DNA of 52,312 nt from CAVRJC01 sp964505725 (GTDB taxonomy: Bacteria > Actinomycetota > Acidimicrobiia > IMCC26256 > DASPTH01), in the NCBI GenBank assembly GCA_964505725.1, contig CAZDJK010000074.1:1-52312 (forward strand), given 5' to 3'. Shown piece by piece: positions 15,966-22,207 of the stretch; the stretch's first letter is position 1, and each line of letters starts with the position of its first letter. The position numbers and the translations under genes are program-made. The notes beneath the pieces were generated by a model. It was not told the origin of the DNA. It saw only the letters and a program-made list of their open reading frames with translations, and ran no database searches.

Positions 15966-16661
15966 TCAGCGGTTCGCCGGCGACCACCGCGGTGCCCCGA
16001 AGCGGTAGCCGACCGAGCGGACGGTCTGGATCAGGCTGGCGTGCTCTTCGCCGAGCTTCGCCCGCAGTCGGCGGACGTGCACGTCGACGGTGCGCGCGCC
16101 GCCGTAGTACTCGTAGCCCCACACGCGCGAGAGCAGCTGCTCGCGCGTGAACACCTTGCCCGGATGGGTGGAGAAGAACTTCAGCAGCTCGTACTCCATG
16201 TACGTGAGGTCGAGCGGTCGCCCACCGAGCCCGGCCTGGTAGGTCTCGAGGTTGAGCAGCAGGTCGCCGTACTCGACCACTTCCGGTCCGCTCCCGCGTC
16301 CACTGCGGAAGAAGAGGTGCCGCAGGCGCGCCTCGAGCTCCTTCTGGTGGAATGGGCTGAGGCAGAAGTCGTCGAACAGGTCCTCGCGCATCTCCAGCTC
16401 GGTGAGTTGGCGGCCCGAGATCAGCAACAGCACCGGCTCGAGCGAGCTGTCGCGACGTCGCAGCGACCGGCAGATCCCGAACGCCCCCTCGGGGTCCTCG
16501 TCGGCGCACACGACTGCGCCACCCCAACCGTCGACAGGCTCGGCCTGGGTCGCGATGGACGCGTTGGCAACCGCCTTCCAGGCGTAGCCGGCCAGATCGA
16601 GGGTCTGCACCAGGAGCGGAGGCGGTGGATCGGGGAAGACGAGAAGTGGTTCCGAGCTCAT
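15966..16661 (-). CDS. Atypical OmpR-family regulator, GlnR-like
   Basis: The 231-residue protein has a degenerate receiver domain (1-115) and an excellent OmpR-type winged helix (130-222: 'RPLDLTYMEYELLKFF', 'FTREQLLSRVWGYEYYGGAR', 'TVDVHVRRLRAKLG'). The receiver lacks the usual Asp at the end of strand 3 ('AVVCADED') and the KP lysine (Ser102-Pro103), as in actinobacterial GlnR, which works without phosphorylation. The ATG overlaps the stop of the upstream glutamine synthetase gene (ATGA), so it is co-expressed with glnA. A role as nitrogen regulator of both glnA genes is inferred. An MtrA-like identity is less likely because there is no partner kinase. Confidence 0.8.
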   Translation of the reverse strand: MSSEPLLVFPDPPPPLLVQTLDLAGYAWKAVANASIATQAEPVDGWGGAVVCADEDPEGAFGICRSLRRRDSSLEPVLLLISGRQLTELEMREDLFDDFCLSPFHQKELEARLRHLFFRSGRGSGPEVVEYGDLLLNLETYQAGLGGRPLDLTYMEYELLKFFSTHPGKVFTREQLLSRVWGYEYYGGARTVDVHVRRLRAKLGEEHASLIQTVRSVGYRFGAPRWSPANR

Positions 16662-17986
16662 GTGGATCCGAGGTAGCGGTCGACCTCCCACGGGCTCACG
16701 TGGGCCTTGTAGTCGAGCCATTCTTTGCGCTTGTTGCGGATGAAGTAGTCGAACACGTGCTCGCCGAGGGCCTCGGCGACCAGCTCCGATCCTTCCATCA
16801 CCTCGATGGCCTCCGCCAGGCTCTGCGGCAATGCGCCGATCGACTCGGCCGCTCGCTCCTCGGGCGTCATCTCGTAGATGTTGTTGGTCGCCTCGGGAGG
16901 CAGCTGGTACCCCTGTTCGATGCCCTTGAGCCCTGCGGCGAGCATCACGGAGAACGCCAGGTAGGGGTTGCACGCGGGGTCCGGAGACCGGAACTCGATG
17001 CGCGTGGAGCTCTCGCCCTTGCCCTTCTTGGGCACCGGGACGCGGACCAGCGCCGACTCGTTGTTGCGCGCCCAGCACACGTACACCGGTGCCTCGTACC
17101 CCGCGATCAAGCGCTTGTAGGAGTTGACGGTCTGGTTGGTGACGGCCGTGATCTCCCGTGCATGCTTCAACAGCCCGGCGATGAACGCCTTGCCGATCTT
17201 CGACAGTCCGTACTCGTCCGACGGGTCGTGGAAGGCGTTGACATCGCCTTCGAAGAGGGACAGGTGTGTGTGCATTCCCGAGCCGAAGGCACCCTCGATC
17301 GGCTTCGGCATGAACGTCGCGTAGACACCGAGATCCGTCGCCACCTGCTTCACCACGAGGCGGAACGTCATCACGTTGTCGGCCATGGTGAGGGCATCGG
17401 TGTAGCGGAGGTCGATCTCGTGCTGGCTGGGACCGATCTCGTGGAAGCTGTACTCGACGGGGATGCCCATGGCCTCGAGCGTCACCACCGTCTGACGGCG
17501 GAGCTCGCTCACCATGTCGAGCTGGGTGAGGTCGAAGAAGCTCGCGTGGTCGAGTGGCACCGGCGCCGCCGGCGACTCGAACACGTAGAACTCCATCTCG
17601 GGCGCCGCATAGAGCGTGAAGCCCTTCTCCCGTGCGCGCTCCACGTTGCGCTTCAGCACGTAGCGCGGATCGCCCTCGAACGGCTCCTCGGTGAGATGGC
17701 GCACGTCGCAGAACATGCGCGCCACCGGCGCATCGTTGCCGCGCCACGGCACGATCTCGAACGTGTTCGGGTCGGGCACCGCGAGCATGTCCGATTCCTG
17801 CACGCGGCTGTAGCCCTCGATGGCGGATCCGTCGAAGGTCATGCCCTCCTCGAGCGCGGTCTCGAGCTCCGCGGGAGTGATGGCGAAGCTCTTGAGCGCC
17901 CCGAGCACGTCGGTGAACCACAGCCGCACGAAGCGCACGCCGCGCTCCTCGACGGTACGCAGGACGTAGTCGAGCTGCTGCTGCAT
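16658..17986 (-). CDS. glnA: Type I glutamine synthetase, alpha subtype
   Basis: The 442-residue enzyme makes glutamine from glutamate, ammonia and ATP. It has the family blocks 'FDGSAIEGYSRVQESDM' (with the feedback-inhibition Arg of the alpha type), 'APEMEFYVF', 'HEIGPSQHEIDLRY', 'FMPKPIEGAFGSGMHTH', 'TNQTVNSYKRLIAGYEAP' and 'EFRSPDPACNPYLAF'. The length and lack of the 25-residue beta insertion mark GSI-alpha. At the adenylylation position it reads NIYEMTPEE, so control by GlnE is uncertain. TACACT six bases before the ATG indicates leaderless transcription. It forms an operon with the GlnR-like gene and diverges from glnA(beta). Confidence 0.95.
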   Translation of the reverse strand: MQQQLDYVLRTVEERGVRFVRLWFTDVLGALKSFAITPAELETALEEGMTFDGSAIEGYSRVQESDMLAVPDPNTFEIVPWRGNDAPVARMFCDVRHLTEEPFEGDPRYVLKRNVERAREKGFTLYAAPEMEFYVFESPAAPVPLDHASFFDLTQLDMVSELRRQTVVTLEAMGIPVEYSFHEIGPSQHEIDLRYTDALTMADNVMTFRLVVKQVATDLGVYATFMPKPIEGAFGSGMHTHLSLFEGDVNAFHDPSDEYGLSKIGKAFIAGLLKHAREITAVTNQTVNSYKRLIAGYEAPVYVCWARNNESALVRVPVPKKGKGESSTRIEFRSPDPACNPYLAFSVMLAAGLKGIEQGYQLPPEATNNIYEMTPEERAAESIGALPQSLAEAIEVMEGSELVAEALGEHVFDYFIRNKRKEWLDYKAHVSPWEVDRYLGST

Positions 17987-17992
17987 GGGCCC

Positions 17993-17998
17993 AGTGTA
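17993..17998 (-). promoter_or_regulatory. Leaderless -10 box (TACACT) for glnA(alpha)-glnR-like operon
   Basis: On the minus strand TACACT is followed by six bases and the ATG at 17986. There is no Shine-Dalgarno sequence. Confidence 0.42.
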
Positions 17999-18037
17999 CG
18001 GACGCTCTGCGTGGTCACCCGCGGCCGGACCGGGGCA

Positions 18038-18075
18038 GTAACACGGCGTTCACATTCGGGAAAAGGGGCCGAAAT
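18038..18075. promoter_or_regulatory. Candidate GlnR-type box between the divergent glnA genes
   Basis: Four five-base half-sites lie at the exact 11-base period of actinobacterial GlnR operators: GTAAC (18038), TTCAC (18049), GAAAA (18060) and GAAAT (18071), each separated by six bases. The consensus is GTnAC-n6-GnAAC repeated; the outer sites fit better than the inner ones. GTCAC and GTGAC motifs elsewhere in the same 248-base gap may be additional half-sites. The rest of the gap shows a weak -10-like TAGGCT at 18140 for glnA(beta). Confidence 0.45.
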
Positions 18076-18234
18076 CCCATGGTGCGAGCGTGCCCGGCGG
18101 CGGGAGGGGCCGAAGGCGGCGCGGCGCGACGTGACCACGTAGGCTCCCGCCGGCGCCGGCCCGATTCCGCCGTGCGACCCGTTCGAGATCCGTGTGCACC
18201 GAGGGCCGAGACGGCCGAGAAAGGCGGTACAGAA

Positions 18235-19665
18235 GTGGCCACTCCCAACGACGTGCTGAAGACGCTGTCGGACGAGGGTGTCGACATCGTCGACGTCCGC
18301 TTCTGCGACCTCCCGGGCCTGATGCAGCACTTCTCCGTCCCGGCGCACGAGCTCACCGAGGACGCGTTCGAGGACGGTCTCGGATTCGACGGCTCGTCGA
18401 TCCGCGGCTTCCAGGAGATCCAGGAGTCCGACATGCTCCTGGTCCCCGATCCCGACACCGCGATCATCGACCCGTTCACCCAGCACAAGACGCTGAACAT
18501 CAACTGCTTCGTCCGGGACCCCGTCACCGGTGAGCCCTACACGCGCGACCCGCGCTACATCGCGAAGAAGGCGGAGGACTACCTCAAGGGCACCGGTATC
18601 GCCGACACCGCGTACTTCGGTCCCGAGGCGGAGTTCTACATCTTCGACTCCGTGCGCTTCGACCAGAACCAGTTCTCGGGCTACTACTTCCTCGACTCGG
18701 TGGAGGGCGTGTGGAACTCCGGTCGTGAGTTCGAGCTCGACGGGTCGCCGAACCTCGCGTACAAGCCGAGGTACAAGGAGGGCTACTTCCCCGTCCCGCC
18801 GATGGACCAGTACCAGGACCTACGGTCCGAGATGATCCTGACGCTCGAGAGCGTCGGCGTGCCGATTGAGGTGCAGCACCACGAGGTCGGCACCGCGGGC
18901 CAGGCCGAGATCGACATGCGCTTCGACTCGCTCGCGGCGATGGCCGACAAGCTCATGCTCTACAAGTACGTGATCAAGAACGTGGCCCGCCTTGCGGGCA
19001 AGTCGGTCACGTTCATGCCCAAGCCGATCTTCCAGGACAACGGTTCCGGCATGCACGTGCACCAGTCGCTCTGGAAGGGCGGCGAGCCGCTCTTCTTCGA
19101 CGAGAAGGGGTACGCGGGGCTGTCCGACATCGCGCGCTGGTACATCGGCGGGCTGCTGACGCACGCGCCGTCCCTCCTCGCGCTCACCAACCCCACGACG
19201 AACTCGTACAAGCGCCTCGTGCCGGGCTACGAGGCTCCGGTCAACCTCGTGTACTCGCAGCGGAACCGCTCCGCCGCGGTGCGCATCCCGCTCTACTCGA
19301 AGAGCCCGAAGGCCAAGCGGCTCGAGTTCCGCTGTCCCGACCCCTCCTGCAACCCGTACCTCGCGTTCTCGGCGCTGCTCATGGCCGGTCTCGACGGCAT
19401 CCAGAACCGCATCGAGCCGCCGACGCCCGTCGACCGCGACCTCTACGACCTGCCGGCGGAGGAGCTCGCGAAGGTGCCGCAGGTGCCCGGCTCGCTCCCC
19501 GAGGTGCTCGACGCGCTCGAGTCCGACCACGAGTTCCTGCTCGCGGGCGGTGTGTTCACACCCGACGTGATCGAGACCTGGATCGAGTACAAGCGCGACA
19601 ACGAGGTCGACGCCCTCCGCCTCCGCCCGCACCCGTGGGAGTTCTACCTCTACTACGACATCTAG
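18235..19665 (+). CDS. glnA: Type I glutamine synthetase, beta subtype (adenylylatable)
   Basis: The 476-residue enzyme is the main GSI-beta form. The blocks are 'FDGSSIRGFQEIQESDM', 'GPEAEFYIFDSV', 'VEVQHHEVGTAGQAEIDMRF'-type metal site (HHEVGTAGQAEID, 215-227), 'FMPKPIFQDNGSGMHVHQSL', 'LTNPTTNSYKRLVPGYEAP' and 'EFRCPDPSCNPYLAF'. The adenylylation tyrosine is Tyr404 in 'DRDLYDLPAEE', so it should be a substrate of the GlnE encoded at 25154-27970. GTG 18235 is chosen at the conserved N-terminus (VATPNDVLK), with GAAAGGCGG upstream. It is divergent from glnA(alpha)-glnR-like. A palindromic repeat follows the stop at once. Confidence 0.97.
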   Translation: MATPNDVLKTLSDEGVDIVDVRFCDLPGLMQHFSVPAHELTEDAFEDGLGFDGSSIRGFQEIQESDMLLVPDPDTAIIDPFTQHKTLNINCFVRDPVTGEPYTRDPRYIAKKAEDYLKGTGIADTAYFGPEAEFYIFDSVRFDQNQFSGYYFLDSVEGVWNSGREFELDGSPNLAYKPRYKEGYFPVPPMDQYQDLRSEMILTLESVGVPIEVQHHEVGTAGQAEIDMRFDSLAAMADKLMLYKYVIKNVARLAGKSVTFMPKPIFQDNGSGMHVHQSLWKGGEPLFFDEKGYAGLSDIARWYIGGLLTHAPSLLALTNPTTNSYKRLVPGYEAPVNLVYSQRNRSAAVRIPLYSKSPKAKRLEFRCPDPSCNPYLAFSALLMAGLDGIQNRIEPPTPVDRDLYDLPAEELAKVPQVPGSLPEVLDALESDHEFLLAGGVFTPDVIETWIEYKRDNEVDALRLRPHPWEFYLYYDI

Positions 19666-19669
19666 GACA

Positions 19670-19722
19670 CCAACTTGCGTCGCTACAACGGAAATAATCC
19701 GTTCAAGTGACGCGAGTTCGGG
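19670..19722. repeat. Palindromic repeat, copy A
   Basis: An outer stem CAACTTGCGTC pairs imperfectly with GACGCGAGTTCG, and an inner perfect hairpin AACGGA-AATAA-TCCGTT sits between. The outer arm is identical over 12 bases to copy B at 21560-21611, and both copies begin just after the 3' end of a plus-strand gene. It may act as a transcription terminator for glnA, but there is no T tract, and the shared sequence suggests a dispersed element. Confidence 0.65.
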
Positions 19723-19807
19723 CGAGTTCGCCGCCCGTCCTCGCGCTCGCCGTGTTCCGGCGCGGTTCCCGCCGCGTAGGGTGCCTCGCGACGCGAGGAG
19801 CGTTGCG

Positions 19808-20678
19808 ATGCCGAGAAAGGCGGAGGTCCCCGACGACCGCACCGTGACGCCCGAGGAGCTGGAGCAGGTCACGAGCGCGAACGCGTCGGGCAAGGTCCCC
19901 GTCGTGTTCGTGCACGGCCTCTGGCTGCTCCCTTCGAGCTGGGACCGCTGGGCGGAGCTCTTCGAGCAGGCCGGGTACCGCGCGCTGAGCCCGGGATGGC
20001 CCGATGATCCCGACACCGTCGCTGACGCAACGGCGCATCCCGAGGTGTTCGCGCGCAAGTCGATCGGTGACATCGCCGACCACTACGACGCCATCGTCCG
20101 CAAGCTCGACCGCAAGCCCGCGGTGATCGGCCACAGCTTCGGTGGGCTCCTCACCCAGATCATCGCCGGGCGTGGCCTCGCGGCGGTGTCGGTCGCCATC
20201 GACCCCGCGCCGTTCCGGGGCGTGCTGCCGCTGCCGGTCTCAGCGCTGCGCTGGGCGTCGGCGGTGCTGAAGAACCCCGCCAACCGCCACCGGGCCGTCC
20301 CGTTGACCTTCGAGCAGAGTTCCGCTACGCGTTCACGAACCGGTGACGGAGGACGAAGCGCGCGAGCTCTACGACCAGTACGCGGTGCCGGGCTCGGGTG
20401 AGCCGATCTTCCAGGCCGCGGCCGCGAACCTGAACCCGTGGACCGAGGCGAAGGTCGACGGCAAGAACCCCGAGCGGGGGCCGCAGCTCATCATCTCCGG
20501 TGAGCTCGACCACACGGTGCCGCCGGCGATCGCCAACGCGTCCTACAAACGCGAGGCGCGCAAAGAGGCCGTCACCGAGATCGTGGAGATGAAGGGTCGC
20601 GGGCATTCCCTCACCATCGACAGCGGGTGGCGCGAGGTCGCCGACACCGCGCTCGCGTCCGTGCAGCGCTTCGCGTAG
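19808..20678 (+). pseudogene. Alpha/beta hydrolase, frameshifted
   Basis: ATG 19808 has GAGGAG upstream. The first part encodes an alpha/beta hydrolase with 'VVFVHGLWLLPSSWDRWAEL' and the nucleophile elbow 'GHSFGGLLTQ'. Near 20318 the frame breaks. After 'PLTFEQ' the family sequence continues in a second frame ('FRYAFTN', from 20320) and then in a third frame from 20343 ('VTEDEARELYDQYAVPGSGE') to the stop at 20678, which carries 'LIISGELDHTVPP' and the catalytic His region 'GRGHSLTIDSGW'. Restoring the frame needs two bases removed at about 20318 and one G added at about 20340. The gene is either freshly inactivated or carries a local sequence error, since all catalytic residues remain. Confidence 0.75.
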
Positions 20679-20715
20679 TCGGTGAGCCCACTCGTCGGCG
20701 GGTAGGTCACGAGCG
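20678..20715 (-). repeat. 38-base relic of the NUDIX gene
   Basis: This stretch matches 21827-21864, inside the NUDIX gene, at 35 of 38 bases. On the minus strand it would encode SLVTYPPTSGLTD against PLVTYQPTNGLTD in the intact gene. It carries no gene itself and lies between the hydrolase stop and the DUF6325 gene. Confidence 0.65.
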
Positions 20716-20743
20716 ACTGCAGCTGCCCCGCTCGAGGGGTCGT

Positions 20744-20749
20744 TAGTAT
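20744..20749 (+). promoter_or_regulatory. Possible -10 box (TAGTAT) for the DUF6325-SHOCT pair
   Basis: TAGTAT lies 33 bases before the ATG at 20783, with GGAGGAGG as the ribosome site in between. No clear -35 is seen. Confidence 0.35.
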
Positions 20750-20782
20750 GCGCGCGACCACGCAGATCGGAGGAGGGGCGTC

Positions 20783-21220
20783 ATGATCGATGCCGACGAC
20801 ACCGGGACGATCGACTGGTTCGTCATCGAATTCCCGGGCGGCAAGGAGTTGAACGGCGAGCTCGTGCCGCCGCTGCTCGATCTCGTGGATCGACGCTTGA
20901 TCCGCGTGCTCGACGCGCTCATCCTCATCAAGGGCGCGGACGGCTCGCTCGAGACGAAGACCAGCCAGGATCTCGACCCGGAGGAGGTCGGGAACCTCGG
21001 GGAGCTCGCGGGTGCGTCGTCGGGACTGATCGACGACGAGGACGCGGCAGCGGTGGGGGAAGTGCTCGAGCCCGGAGTAGCGGCGCTGCTCGTCGTGTAC
21101 GAGAACCTGTGGTCGTTGCCGTTCGCCCGGGCGATCCGCAACGCCGGCGGGCAGCTCGCGGCCAGCGGCCGCATACCGGTCCAGGCGATCCTGGCGCGGC
21201 TCGACGCGCTCGGGGCCTGA
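20783..21220 (+). CDS. DUF6325 family protein
   Basis: The 145-residue protein matches the DUF6325 family by 'IDWFVIEFPGG', 'VPPLLDLVDRRLIRVLDALI', 'LIKGADGSLE', 'LEPGVAALLVVYENLW' and 'NAGGQLAASGRIPV'. These are small cytoplasmic proteins of unknown function that in actinobacteria often sit beside a SHOCT-domain protein, as here. The ATG has a strong GGAGGAGGGG upstream. The SHOCT gene follows after 16 bases. Confidence 0.85.
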   Translation: MIDADDTGTIDWFVIEFPGGKELNGELVPPLLDLVDRRLIRVLDALILIKGADGSLETKTSQDLDPEEVGNLGELAGASSGLIDDEDAAAVGEVLEPGVAALLVVYENLWSLPFARAIRNAGGQLAASGRIPVQAILARLDALGA

Positions 21221-21236
21221 GGGAAGGACGAAAACG

Positions 21237-21530
21237 ATGGGACTTCTCCGTGGCGTTGCACGCACCGCCGTGGTCGCCGGCACCGCTACGGCGGTGAGCA
21301 ACCGGGTCTCCCGCCGGCAGGCGAACCGCTGGTCCCAGTCGGACCAGTCGTCCTACGAGCAGCAGCAGGCCTCCGCGCAGCAGCAGGCGTACGCCGAGCC
21401 GCCGCCCGCGCCGGCTCCGGCCGAGGACAACACGCTCGATCAGCTCGCCAAGCTCGGACAGCTCCACCAGAGCGGTGTGCTGACCGACGAGGAGTTCGCC
21501 GCGCAGAAGGCCAAGATCCTCGGCACCTAG
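21237..21530 (+). CDS. SHOCT-domain protein
   Basis: The 97-residue protein has an N-terminal hydrophobic, Ala/Val-rich segment ('GVARTAVVAGTATAVSN') that may associate with the membrane, a Gln-rich linker (residues 33-50), and a C-terminal SHOCT motif ('LDQLAKLGQLHQSGVLTDEE', then 'FAAQKAKILGT'). SHOCT domains are short oligomerisation or binding modules. Together with the DUF6325 gene upstream it forms a two-gene operon. Palindromic repeat copy B follows the stop. Confidence 0.88.
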   Translation: MGLLRGVARTAVVAGTATAVSNRVSRRQANRWSQSDQSSYEQQQASAQQQAYAEPPPAPAPAEDNTLDQLAKLGQLHQSGVLTDEEFAAQKAKILGT

Positions 21531-21559
21531 CGCGCCCGCGCTCACGCTGCGCCCGAACG

Positions 21560-21611
21560 CCAACTTGCGTCACTGCAAAGGGCCGCCCGGCCTGAGCGAC
21601 GCAAGTTTGGG
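21560..21611. repeat. Palindromic repeat, copy B
   Basis: CAACTTGCGTC pairs with GACGCAAGTTTG in a near-perfect 11-pair stem. The inner part (GGGCCGCCCGGCC) is different from the inner hairpin of copy A at 19670-19722, but the outer arms are conserved. It lies between the convergent ends of the SHOCT and NUDIX genes and could act as a two-way terminator. Confidence 0.65.
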
Positions 21612-21637
21612 TGGGCTCCTCACCCAGTCGGGTCGGC

Positions 21638-22174
21638 TCAGGAGACGAAGCCGTACGCCATGGCGTACAGCAACGCGGTCAGCGACAGCCCGTCCCGCAC
21701 CTCGTTGTCGCGAACCAGCCGGCGTACGGTCCCGGCGCTCACCCATTCGACGCGCTCGGCCTCACCCGGGTCCGCCGGCGGGCCGCGGTGCGTCGCGCCG
21801 TCGGCGAGGAAGCAGTGGAACACCTGGTCGGTGAGCCCGTTCGTCGGCTGGTAGGTCACGAGCGGGCGGAGGGTTCCGGGCTCCCAGCCGGTCTCCTCCA
21901 GCGTCTCGCGGTGCGCGGCCTCCTCGGCGGACTCTCCGGGATCGATGCGGCCCGCCGGGATCTCCCAACCCCAGGTGTCGGTGATGAACCGGTGCCGCCA
22001 CAGGAGCAGCACGCCGCGGTGGGGGTCGGACACGACGGTGCCCGCAGCCTTGTTCGGCATGCGCACCACGTGGTGCTCGAACCGCTCTCCGCCCGGGATC
22101 TCGACGTCTACCAGCGTCAGCCGGAGCCACTCGCTCTCGTAGATCGGTCGTTCACCGTGCACCGTCCACCGCAT
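21638..22174 (-). CDS. NUDIX hydrolase
   Basis: The 178-residue enzyme carries a perfect Nudix box (GX5EX7REUXEEXGU) over 'GRIDPGESAEEAAHRETLEE', continuing TGW, which binds the metal and hydrolyses a nucleoside diphosphate linked to another group. The overall layout with an N-terminal beta domain ('YESEWLRLTLVDVEIPGG') resembles ADP-ribose pyrophosphatases. ATG 22174 has TACCTT on the minus strand six bases upstream, a leaderless arrangement. A 38-base relic of this gene lies at 20678-20715. Confidence 0.93.
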   Translation of the reverse strand: MRWTVHGERPIYESEWLRLTLVDVEIPGGERFEHHVVRMPNKAAGTVVSDPHRGVLLLWRHRFITDTWGWEIPAGRIDPGESAEEAAHRETLEETGWEPGTLRPLVTYQPTNGLTDQVFHCFLADGATHRGPPADPGEAERVEWVSAGTVRRLVRDNEVRDGLSLTALLYAMAYGFVS

Positions 22175-22180
22175 CGGGCC

Positions 22181-22186
22181 AAGGTA
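22181..22186 (-). promoter_or_regulatory. Leaderless -10 box (TACCTT) for the NUDIX gene
   Basis: On the minus strand TACCTT is followed by six bases and the ATG at 22174. No ribosome site is present at the usual distance. Confidence 0.4.
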
Positions 22187-22207
22187 GGCGGACCTCCGCC
22201 CGTGGGC

